Below, piece after piece: positions 44,404 to 51,680 of a stretch of DNA of 64,000 nt. The translations under genes were made by a program, and so were the position numbers. The notes beneath the pieces are model-generated. The model worked only from the letters and a program-made list of their open reading frames with translations. It was not told the origin of the DNA and did not search any database. This stretch comes from CAZHHH01 sp052400685 (GTDB lineage: Bacteria > Bacteroidota > Bacteroidia > Bacteroidales > Marinilabiliaceae), in assembly GCA_052400685.1 (NCBI GenBank), contig JBQTGJ010000015.1, one strand, 5' to 3'. The first letter of the stretch is position 1, and each line of letters opens with the position of its first letter.

Positions 44404-44785
44404 CTGTTCCAATTTTTCGGTTGTCAGTTCCAATTTTTCGGTTGCTTGTTCCAACTATTCGGTTGTCAGTTCCAATTTCGCGGTTGCTTGTTCTAATTTT
44501 TCGGTTGTCAGTTCCAATTTTTCGGTTGCTTGTTCCAACTATTCGGTTGTCAGTTCCAATTTCGCGGTTGCNNNNNNNNNNNNNNNNNNNNNNNNNNNNN
44601 NNNNNNNNNNNNNNNNNNNNNNNNNNNNNNNNNNNNNNNNNNNNNNNNNNNNNNNNNNNNNNNNNNNNNNCTTGTTCTAATTTTTCGGTTGTCAGTTCCA
44701 ATTTTTCGGTTACTTGTTCCAACTTATCGGTTGCCTGTTCCAATTTTACCGGAGTCATGTCCAACTTTTCGGGTAATTGTTTTAA
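44404..44785. repeat. 21-bp tandem repeat array interrupted by an unresolved gap
   Basis: At least 13 units of 21 bp of the form GTTCCAATTTTTCGGTTGTCA or GTTCCAACTATTCGGTTGTCA, alternating ...GTCA and ...GCTT ends (a 42-bp higher-order period). Bases 44572-44670 are undetermined (99 N). Unit phase on both sides implies a true gap of 21n-1 bases, so 99 cannot be its exact length. On the minus strand one frame gives a perfect heptad (KLEQATEKLELTTE), the signature of a coiled coil. Confidence 0.85.
44539..44764 (-). pseudogene. Possible heptad-repeat coiled-coil gene, interrupted
   Basis: Starting at ATG 44764 the minus strand reads MDMTPVKLEQATDKLEQVTE, continuing as 7-residue repeats into the N gap. 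On the far side, once repeat phase is restored, the same heptad frame reads ATAKLELTTE and then a TAG at 44541-44539; another TAG lies further on. It could be a short coiled-coil protein or the decayed start of a longer one. It is 215 bp downstream of, and on the same strand as, the 44979-45722 gene. The other open frames through the array are only a consequence of its 21-bp period. Confidence 0.3.
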
Positions 44786-44978
44786 CTATTTCCGGGTGGC
44801 AGATAGGGAAACGCCATTTTTTTGTCATTATTTTTTCGAACTGTTTATTTATACCCGTTTACTTGTCTTATGGCAGCTCCGTTAGTTTCAAAAATGAAGC
44901 TTGCGAAACTGCCATAAGAGATTAAAGATCGGCACTATTTCTTTTTTTTTTGATAATGCCGTTTTCAACGGCTAAGGA

Positions 44979-45722
44979 TCAGCTCTGGTCACGGAAATTC
45001 AATCTGCTGATGGCTTTGTACTGCGGCGCTGTTGAACCAAAAACGGACTTGACATACATTTTGACGTCAAGAGAAATGTCGACGAGGCCGGAATCGGGAG
45101 CATAAAGGGTTGTGTCTCTATTGATGCGTGCATTGCTTAAGGCAACCGTGGCATCGATTACCAGAGTGTTATTTGTATATAGATTGTTGTACAGGGCCGA
45201 TAATGAATCGGTTGTCAATTCCGTTTCATTAGGGGCGTATTGCGGCGTTGTTTCGAGTAACTTGATTAGTTTGTCGAAGTTGTCCAGTCGGCTGTCGTAG
45301 CTCATTTGAGAGACCGAAATTTCGTTTACATCGAGTCCTTTTTCCTGTGCGGCCATTTTTTCTTCTTCGGTCATTTTAGGGGTAGACCGGCGGCCTTGTA
45401 ATTTGCGCACTAAAGTCATTGCGCTATCGATGACTTGTTGAGATGCCCCCGATGCTTTTAAAGCGCTGTTAACCCTAGTGATGAGTTTTTTCATTGGCTT
45501 AAACGCGGCATATCTGGTACTTACGGCGTGTTTGTAGGTAGACTCGGCTGCGTTAACGTTGTTAATTGCTTCGTTTGCAGCAGCAAGCAGTTCGTTTAGA
45601 GAAGGCAGTTGGATGTTTTCCTTTGAGGGATTGTACTCTGTACCGAGACCGGTAACGTAGGTTGTTAATTTCTGGAAGTTGGCCACATTTTTTGAATGGC
45701 CTGTTTCGCTAGTACTTGCCAT
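44979..45722 (-). CDS. Conserved Bacteroidetes hypothetical protein (SETGHxKNVANF type)
   Basis: 247 aa, starting at the ATG at 45722 (MASTSETGHSKNVANFQKL); the frame upstream of this is repeat P. No signal peptide, no Cys, mostly helical and Lys/Ala/Leu-rich. Recognisable segments are YNPSKENIQLPSLNELLAAA, LITRVNSALKASGAS, VRKLQGRR and QMSYDSRLDNFDKLIKLLET, and the end is LDVKMYVKSVFGSTAPQYK. I recall similar proteins of about 250 aa in several Bacteroidetes, often multi-copy, without an assigned function. The adjacent downstream heptad array on the same strand may be a partner. Confidence 0.7.
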   Translation of the reverse strand: MASTSETGHSKNVANFQKLTTYVTGLGTEYNPSKENIQLPSLNELLAAANEAINNVNAAESTYKHAVSTRYAAFKPMKKLITRVNSALKASGASQQVIDSAMTLVRKLQGRRSTPKMTEEEKMAAQEKGLDVNEISVSQMSYDSRLDNFDKLIKLLETTPQYAPNETELTTDSLSALYNNLYTNNTLVIDATVALSNARINRDTTLYAPDSGLVDISLDVKMYVKSVFGSTAPQYKAISRLNFRDQS

Positions 45723-45764
45723 AATGTTGGTATTAAGGTTTAATAAATAGTGCTTGTAAAAAAA

Positions 45765-45895
45765 AAAATCAACTTCTGGCGTTATGCTTGTCGGCAAAAA
45801 GATTATTTATTGGATTAAACTCACATTTTGGGGACTTCGCAAGCCTTGAATTTGAATATTTTTTCAAGCACATGAGTTTTCGTGCTGAAACTTAT
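45765..45895 (+). repeat. Dispersed palindromic repeat P, copy 8
   Basis: Core 45786-45844 from GCTTGTC to GACTTCGCAAGC. The right flank CTTGAATTTGAA and the tail CAAGCACATGAGTTTTCGTGCTGA match copies 1 and 2. Confidence 0.72.
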
Positions 45896-46037
45896 TGTTG
45901 ATTAAGCGACAAACAAGTTATATTATTATTTTTAAAAATCAAATTATTGTGGGAGAAAATGTTGTGTGACACGCTGATACGGATGATTTGAATGCCTGTA
46001 AAATGGGGCATATTTAGTACTTCTGGCAATGATTTTT

Positions 46038-46057
46038 CCCCCGGATAAATCCGGGGG
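46038..46057. other. Strong isolated hairpin
   Basis: CCCCCGGAT and ATCCGGGGG form a 9-bp perfect stem with a 2-nt loop in an otherwise AT-rich 505-bp gap (45723-46227). There is no T tract in the sense that would make it a terminator for the flanking minus-strand genes. Confidence 0.5.
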
Positions 46058-46227
46058 TTATGGATAGTATCGTTTTTGGGGTTATTTTTTTCCCAGGTCA
46101 ATGTATCCGGAAGGGGTAAAGTGGGGCTCAATATTCCCTGTTATATGTATCCTTTCTGCGATATGCTATTTGTTGCAATGGGGAATGGAATATTGATTAT
46201 TTGTTGTACGATTTTTTTTCAGGTTCA

Positions 46228-47604
46228 TTAAAATTCTTCGATAGTTTTATTTCCAGAAAGGGATTCAATCATGTTTAAGACCAGGTAATTCCAGTTTTGA
46301 AATCCTTTATTCATAATAGGTTCACCCGTATCGGGGTTATAATACTCGTGCAACGCGCCATTTTTTTTATAATCATTGCCAAAAAGCATGATTGTTTTGT
46401 AAGCTAATTCATCGGCTTCTTTCTGATAGCCGTATTTAAGCAGACCTCTATACGTCATATAGTTAGATACGCCCCATATTGGACCCCACCAGTTAGATGG
46501 ATTATTACTAGCTTTTAAACTGTACATTTTCTCCAATTTTGACAAAGTCCGGACACCATATTTGGCATTAAAAGTTCTGGTATCATTATAATTTTCGTTT
46601 ACCATTCTTTTAGCCTGATCATCAGTGGCTATCCCTGCCCACATAGCCATAAACCCCGACCATACCCCAATACGTTGTATCAAACCACTATAGGTTCGAG
46701 GCATTCCTTCATGTAAAATCATCGAATGGCCAAAAATGATTGATGGTTCGTTTGTAATAGGTCGCAGATTAAGGTCTACAGAATAATAAAAGCCATCTTT
46801 TTCGTCCCAACAATTTTTTTGAATAGCTTCTTTCAGCATTTGTGCTTCCTTTTGATACTGGTCGCTCATAGAATCAAGATTTAAGCAGACCGATAAATAG
46901 GCCATTGCTTTTAATTCTTTATACATTAAGCAGTTTAGAAAGATGGAAGCCGAACTACGGTCGGGGCGAAAAAAAGTAGATGGATCATTGTCGACCCCAA
47001 TGGCTAAATCATTTTGCCAAAAGAAAAGGCCTGTATCTGAGTTTCGGTGATGTGATTGATAATTTAGAATAAAAGCCTGCATGCGATTAAATTTGTCGCG
47101 CAGCCATTCAGCATTGTCGTTATTCAGTTTAGTAAGAAAGGCGGCATGTTGCGCAATGACCGGTTTATGCATGTTTGTGGTATATATGTCTTCGGGTTTT
47201 AATTTTTTCGGGTCCGAATTCATATCTATAACCATTGGCATATATCCGTCAGAAGAGTCGGTGTAAGCCAGGTAATTAAGAACACAACCTTGCTCATAAG
47301 CAACAGCTTCACTTTTATCAGCAGTGGTACCAGTGTCTTGCAAAATTTGTCTTAGAGCAATATTGCTTAACCAAGAATCCCAGTCCCAAAGTACCTTGGC
47401 ATAAGTATGGCTTCCGGGTGTTATGTATGGATAAAGGAAGGCATTTTCAGGCTCTTTAAACATCTGTTTGTAATCATCAAACATGTATTTTTTGATGATT
47501 TTGATATTTTCAGTAATGCTATCAGGTAGCTGGGCAAATGTTGATTTGCCTAATAATATGATAGCAAATATAATAAGTCACTTTTTAATTTGCATAGATT
47601 TCAT
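46228..47604 (-). pseudogene. Secreted MGH1/trehalase-like glycosidase with an in-frame stop in its signal peptide
   Basis: The intact-looking part (ATG at 47484, 418 aa) is an (alpha/alpha)6-barrel glycosidase. Landmarks are WDWDSWLSNIALRQ near its residue 34, DSSDGYMPMVIDM, IGVDNDPSTFFRPD, WDEKDGFYYSVD, and NPSNWWGPIWGVSNYMTYRG. This resembles the MGH1/GH63-GH37 group acting on alpha-glucosides such as trehalose. Upstream the frame continues without interruption to ATG 47604 and encodes a signal peptide (MKSMQIKK, then a TGA at 47580-47578, then LIIFAIILLGKSTFAQ). As read, the secreted form cannot be made, and restart at 47484 would give a cytoplasmic product. The cause may be a recent nonsense mutation or a one-base sequencing error. 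Confidence 0.75.
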
Positions 47605-47634
47605 GGTCTGTGATTATTAATATTAACTCACCAA

Positions 47635-47997
47635 TTAATAACTATTTGTTGATAACAATACCAGGGTGCAAGCTTCCTCGGCAATGATTCCCTGTTCCTC
47701 TAGTTGTTTAGCAAATTCTTTATTTTCAGTTCCCGGATTAAAAATAACCCGACGAGGTTTTAGCGACAAAATATAATCGTAATAACCTGTTTGGTTTTTT
47801 GCCGAAACATACATTGTTACGGTATCAACATCAGTATAGGCGGGATGATTTTTTGTTATCTCATTTCCGAATAAAACGCCTGCTCTGTTTCCAATCAAAT
47901 AGATTTCATGCTTATGTGCTAATAGTTTTTCAGCAGCTTTGTATGAATAGCGTTCAGGATTTATGCTCGCCCCAATTATTAATGTTTTGTTACGCAT
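47635..47997 (-). CDS. CoA-binding (Rossmann) domain protein
   Basis: 120 aa. The N-terminal LIIGASINPERYSYKAAEKL, HEIYLIGNRAG in the middle, and VIFNPGTENKEFAKQLEEQG near residue 85 match the stand-alone CoA-binding proteins related to succinyl-CoA synthetase alpha subunits. Function of the short form is not established. It lies 31 bp before the glycosidase frame, on the same strand; a link between them is not evident. Confidence 0.82.
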   Translation of the reverse strand: MRNKTLIIGASINPERYSYKAAEKLLAHKHEIYLIGNRAGVLFGNEITKNHPAYTDVDTVTMYVSAKNQTGYYDYILSLKPRRVIFNPGTENKEFAKQLEEQGIIAEEACTLVLLSTNSY

Positions 47998-48034
47998 TGT
48001 GTTAATTTATTAGTTGTGATTTATTATTAATAGT

Positions 48035-48175
48035 TTGTCTATAAAGTCCAACTTCAGCGTTATGCTTGCGCTCAAAATGGTCATTTACACCAGTAAATTT
48101 ACATTTTTTAAACTTCGAAAGCCTAAAAAACAGAGCTTTCTTATGTGCCGCTGTCATTTTTGGGCAAACACTATA
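48035..48175 (+). repeat. Dispersed palindromic repeat P, copy 9
   Basis: Core 48064-48122 (GCTTGCGCTCAAAATGG...TTTAC..GTAAATTTACATTTTTTAAAC). The left flank AAAGTCCAACTTCAGCGTTA is intact and the right arm is diverged, with tail similarity to copies 4 and 7. Confidence 0.7.
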
Positions 48176-48177
48176 TC

Positions 48178-49398
48178 TTATTTTTCACACTTAAGTCTAT
48201 AAATAAAAAAGAATGAAGTGCTTATGATTAAAATGAACAGGCTGAAAAAAAAATGATACCCCATTTTACTGATGATACTTCCGGATACTAAAGGGAATAG
48301 GGTTGGCAGAATGTTTCCGGCGCCAATAAGCCCTGTATATAACGATCTGTTTTCGTTGCCCGAAATTTCAAGCAGAACCCCATTTAATGTTATCATATAT
48401 AAAGAAACGGCAATACCACCTAAAATGAATACCCATTTTAATAAAGCAGCGTCGGGTATGAACAGGATTATTATTGCAAGCACGATTGAATTGGCGGCAT
48501 TGATGTATAACAGGGCGTTGTATTTTATATGTTTGTTATAAATGAGTACAATAAGACTCATTGAAACAACGCCAATCACTTTAAAGAGCAGAAAGAGTCC
48601 GGTGTCAGAAGCCTGAGTATTAAAAGATTCTTTGGCATACAGCATTACAAAAGGAATAAATGAAATAACAATTCCTTGCGTATTAATGAATCCTAAAAAA
48701 TAGATTAATTTTTTGTTGTGCTTTAACTCGTGCCGCATACTATGAACAAAACTTTTCAGCCCTGAAATTTTTGTTCCCGACGGTTCTGTTTCTTTAATAT
48801 TCCAAAAGCCGAGTGAAGCAATTAATAGAGAAGTTCCACCTACCAAAAACATGATGGCATAATTTCCGGGAAACGGATTATTTGACAATATTTTTTTTGC
48901 TAAAAAAGCCGTGGATAATATAACAATACCTCCGATAATTTGACGGGCCGAAAAGAATGATTTGCGTTTTATTTTGGTGATTGATTTTCCCAGTACATCA
49001 ATGTAACTAATGTTGGTAAAGGCGCCGCTAAATGAGAAAACAGAAATTAAAAGGAACAAGAACCAAAGTACTGAACTACTATTTTTTGCGACAAATAAGT
49101 ACAATATAAATGCTAAAGAGAATAAAGAAACGATTCGTAAATTTATGCCAAACAGTAAATATTTTTTTTTGAATGGAATATTGCTTAAAACCGGTGCGAA
49201 AAATAACTGCGTAAAGCTGGAGCCACCCATCATTATAGCGGTCATAATACCAACATGCAATGAATTACCACCTGATTCAATGACCATGGCCGGAATAACC
49301 GTATCAACATCCATAAAATTTTGCGCAAAAGCCAAAAAAATGGCATGCCACAAAAAAGCGCTATAGTTATGTTTAGAGGTTGCAGTACTTAAAGCCAT
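48178..49398 (-). CDS. MFS transporter
   Basis: 406-aa inner-membrane protein with about 12 hydrophobic segments. It begins with HAIFLAFAQNFMDVDTVIP and has a basic cytoplasmic loop after the second helix (NIPFKKKYLLFGINLRI), as in major facilitators. Substrate unknown. The start follows the NifX-like gene by 6 bp, so the two form an operon transcribed from leader L copy 6. Confidence 0.82.
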   Translation of the reverse strand: MALSTATSKHNYSAFLWHAIFLAFAQNFMDVDTVIPAMVIESGGNSLHVGIMTAIMMGGSSFTQLFFAPVLSNIPFKKKYLLFGINLRIVSLFSLAFILYLFVAKNSSSVLWFLFLLISVFSFSGAFTNISYIDVLGKSITKIKRKSFFSARQIIGGIVILSTAFLAKKILSNNPFPGNYAIMFLVGGTSLLIASLGFWNIKETEPSGTKISGLKSFVHSMRHELKHNKKLIYFLGFINTQGIVISFIPFVMLYAKESFNTQASDTGLFLLFKVIGVVSMSLIVLIYNKHIKYNALLYINAANSIVLAIIILFIPDAALLKWVFILGGIAVSLYMITLNGVLLEISGNENRSLYTGLIGAGNILPTLFPLVSGSIISKMGYHFFFSLFILIISTSFFFIYRLKCEK

Positions 49399-49404
49399 GT
49401 GCTA

Positions 49405-49863
49405 TTATTTGGTTTGCTTAACATCTGTTTTTAATATGCCGTTTTTAATTTTAAACAATTTGTATTCTGTTTCTTTTTTTTGAAGTTCTTCTTCGATCCA
49501 TCCAATATGATGGCAAAGTATGGCAAGAGCTTCTTCTCGTTTCTCTTTGTCGATAATTACGGGAATAAAAAATTTATTAACCATTTTAATATTACGTCCA
49601 AATTGCTTTGACACTAATACTTGAATATTGCTTTTTTGCAGTAATTCGATAATTGCATTACCTTTCTTTTTTGAGCCATGCTTCTGTTCTTCATCAAAAG
49701 ATTTAAATGTATTAATAATTTCATTTTGAACTGTCATCTCATTGCCATTCCATTCAAAAATTAAATATTTATCGGCATCGCCAAAATGAGTTGTTTCGAA
49801 CAAATTTGAATGACTGACAGCAAATGCAAATCGTATATTGGGATTCAATTTTTGGGTATTCAT
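49405..49863 (-). CDS. NifX/NafY-like (dinitrogenase FeMo-cofactor domain) protein
   Basis: 152 aa. The order of elements fits the NifX/NifB C-terminal-type fold: FAFAVSHSNLFETTHFGDAD near residue 12, a KYLIFEW strand, then KKGNAIIELLQKSNIQVLVS and FGRNIKMVNKFFIPVII. No nif genes are in the window, so nitrogen fixation is not implied; stand-alone NifX-like proteins occur with metal or sulfur metabolism. It is the first gene of an operon with an MFS transporter and has leader L at its start. A divergent Crp/Fnr gene lies 870 bp away. Confidence 0.7.
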   Translation of the reverse strand: MNTQKLNPNIRFAFAVSHSNLFETTHFGDADKYLIFEWNGNEMTVQNEIINTFKSFDEEQKHGSKKKGNAIIELLQKSNIQVLVSKQFGRNIKMVNKFFIPVIIDKEKREEALAILCHHIGWIEEELQKKETEYKLFKIKNGILKTDVKQTK

Positions 49864-49892
49864 GTGTTTATAATTTTAGTTGTTTTTGCCAC
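49860..49892 (-). CDS. 10-codon leader mini-ORF overlapping the NifX-like start
   Basis: Begins with GTG and reads VAKTTKIINT then TGA, sharing ATGA with the gene start. This is the most diverged gene-linked copy, yet start position, length, the IIN core and stop overlap are unchanged. Translation is inferred. Confidence 0.42.
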   Translation of the reverse strand: MAKTTKIINT

Positions 49893-49943
49893 ACGGAACT
49901 CGCCGGGATACTTGAGAGTTCTCTCTTATGGCTCGTTTTATGT
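49864..49943 (-). promoter_or_regulatory. Repeated 5' leader L, copy 6
   Basis: 80-bp diverged copy abutting ATG 49863. It keeps AACGAGCC, CCCGGCGAGTTCC and AATTATAAACACATG. The middle is replaced by a different self-complementary hairpin (GAGAGAACTCTC). The first upstream ORF is absent. Confidence 0.62.
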
Positions 49944-50100
49944 GTTTATAGTGCAATTTGTTTTACGTCTTGAATATTTTTGAGCACAAACTTATATTGA
50001 ACCAGGTTTTGAAACAAGGAAAAGGGTGTGACATAAAACCGGGAAGTAATTGTAATTTGATAATGAAATTTTTATTAAGTAATAATTTGAGATTGGATAG

Positions 50101-50230
50101 AAAGTCCAACTTCTGCGTTACGCTTGTCCGAAAAATGGTCATTTACTCTAGTAAACTCACATTTTTCGGACTTCGCAAGCCTTGAATTTGAATTTTTTAT
50201 AATCACCCCCCGCCGGGTTTACTTGCTGAT
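50101..50230 (+). repeat. Dispersed palindromic repeat P, copy 10 (best preserved)
   Basis: Core 50122-50180: GCTTG/CAAGC, GTCCGAAAAATG/CATTTTTCGGAC (12 bp perfect) and TTTACT/AGTAAA. Flanks are AAAGTCCAACTTCTGCGTTAC and CTTGAATTTGAATTTTT, with a TTTACTTGCTGATG tail. Confidence 0.82.
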
Positions 50231-50334
50231 GCAAAACAGGTTGGGACAATCACTGTTTTTAATTGCTATTTTATAAATAGTCTCTTATGAAATAATAATA
50301 TTGCAAAGGATTGTTTGAAATAATGATTAAGAAT

Positions 50335-50645
50335 CACTATTGTCCGGTAAAAAATATATTTTCCATTTAAGTGCTCAAGCCGCACGGGCTTTTACTTTTT
50401 TTCTACAGCAAAAAAAAGTAAACAAAAAATGCCGCCGCTGCAAGTAATTTCCTAAAAATCAATTTCATTGTCTAAAATCCGGGAACTCGCTTCGCTCAGA
50501 CAGCCCGGATTTCTTTACGCCAATAAAATTGATTTTCTTAACGGAAATTCCTTGAGGCGGAAAGCAACCCCAATATCTCCTAAAATATCTGGCTCGCACA
50601 TTGGAGCTGGGTTCTAATCATTTCTCTAAATTTTTACCGGACACC
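50335..50645. mobile_element. MITE-like element, intact copy A
   Basis: TGTCCGGTAAAAA (50341-50353) and its perfect inverted copy TTTTTACCGGACA (50631-50643) bound the element. AATGATTAAGAAT is directly repeated on both sides (50322-50334 and 50646-50658), a 13-bp target-site duplication. The centre has nested inverted repeats: AATTTCC/GGAAATT, ATCAATTT/AAATTGAT and ATCCGGG/CCCGGAT around a GAACTCGCTTCGCTCAG loop. No ORF. A 10-13-bp duplication fits IS4-like transposases, which is inference. Confidence 0.85.
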
Positions 50646-50731
50646 AATGATTAAGAATATACTTTTCATTGGATCACCCATATTTAGTCGGTATTTTTGA
50701 GTTGTTGTTTTAAAGATTTATTTCAGAAAAG

Positions 50732-51406
50732 ATGGAATATAATAGTATTGAACATATTTCGGGTTGTTTTAATAATTTGCCTCAGGAAGAAATTGATTTT
50801 TTAGGCGGGAAGAAAACACAAGTATCCTATTTAAAGGGAGAAACGATTTTTAAACAGGGCGCTTTTGCACCTCATGTTTTATTTGTGAATAAGGGATTAG
50901 CCATGGTTTATTTGCAAGTCGGTACATCTAAGCAAATCAATATTTATATAGCCAGGCAGGGTGATTATATCGCATTTTCATCGGTATTCAACGTCAAAAC
51001 CTACCAGTATTCAGCGGTTTCGCTTAGTGATTCTGTTTTTTGCATGATTGAAAAAGATGCTTTGACAGAAGTCATCATGAGAAATGCTGATTTTGCGATG
51101 CAGATTGCCGCAAAAAATAATTTAAATGAAAGCCGGTATCTCGATATAATTAAAAATTTATCCTACAAGCAAATGCGGGGTAAATTGGCTTCTGCCATAT
51201 TATACCTGTGTTCAGAAGAATTTCAAAACGATGGGATATTTCAATTTTTAACCCGTCAGGATATTGCTGATTTTGCGTCGATCACTGTTGAGAGTGCGGT
51301 AAAATTTTTGAAAGAGTTTGAAAAAGATCAATTAATTCGCTTAAAAGGGAAAGAAATAATCGTTAAAAACTGGCAAGGGTTAAAGGAGTTAGATTTACGA
51401 GGATGA
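50732..51406 (+). CDS. Crp/Fnr family transcriptional regulator
   Basis: 224 aa. Residues about 15-125 are a cyclic-nucleotide-binding-type beta-roll (KGETIFKQGAFAPHVLFVNKG, DYIAFSSVF). Residues about 150-220 are the Crp-type winged helix (FLTRQDIADFASITVESAVK). No Fnr iron-sulfur Cys cluster is present. Ligand unknown. It is divergent from the NifX-like/MFS operon, which it might control; that is inference. Its last 12 bp overlap a truncated Crp fragment on the other strand. Confidence 0.87.
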   Translation: MEYNSIEHISGCFNNLPQEEIDFLGGKKTQVSYLKGETIFKQGAFAPHVLFVNKGLAMVYLQVGTSKQINIYIARQGDYIAFSSVFNVKTYQYSAVSLSDSVFCMIEKDALTEVIMRNADFAMQIAAKNNLNESRYLDIIKNLSYKQMRGKLASAILYLCSEEFQNDGIFQFLTRQDIADFASITVESAVKFLKEFEKDQLIRLKGKEIIVKNWQGLKELDLRG

Positions 51407-51589
51407 AAATAGAAAAGCTTTTAAGCATCCTTTTCCTATAAAAAAGAAATCCCGGCAAACGTTGCCGCTTTTAACCAGAATCTCATCTTTTTTTGCTTTT
51501 ACCGGTCTAAAATATTTTATAACATCAAAAATTTCCTTTTCGTTGGTTGTAAATTTTTCTGCAAAAAATTGTTCTAAACTTTCTCTCAT
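51395..51589 (-). pseudogene. Truncated Crp/Fnr-type regulator
   Basis: 64 aa matching only the first quarter of a Bacteroidetes Crp-type regulator: FRPVKAKKDEILVKSG and CRDFFFIGKGCLKAFLF. The frame ends just where the beta-roll should continue, so the ligand-binding core and the DNA-binding domain are gone. Its broken end coincides with the 3' end of the intact, convergent Crp gene, suggesting deletion or insertion at this point. Probably non-functional. Confidence 0.7.
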
Positions 51590-51680
51590 AATTGTGAGTT
51601 AAACTGCTCATCTTTTTGTTGCAATACCGGTTTCTGATATAGAGTTTCGCGTTTAAAGGCGGGCCTTAGCCTTCTTTTTT

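Noticed and set aside
44404..44785. CRISPR-like array
   Set aside because: Units are contiguous 21-bp repeats without unique spacers, and there are no cas genes.
44295..44925. Open frames on both strands running through the 21-bp array and the N gap (up to about 196 codons)
   Set aside because: A 21-bp period leaves several frames open by construction. The apparent proteins (VPIFRLLVPTIRL type, or NREIGTDNRIVG type) have no gene-like ends and depend on the arbitrary N length.
45892..46131. 79-codon minus-strand frame
   Set aside because: Spans the tail of repeat P and the CCCCCGGAT hairpin; composition is not protein-like.
49405..49863. Evidence for nitrogen fixation
   Set aside because: A single NifX-like domain without nifHDKENB in the window is not sufficient.
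31755..50230. P repeats as intrinsic terminators
   Set aside because: No T tract follows the hairpins, several lie in divergent gaps (for example 33555-33670), and the conserved flanks extend well beyond a terminator.
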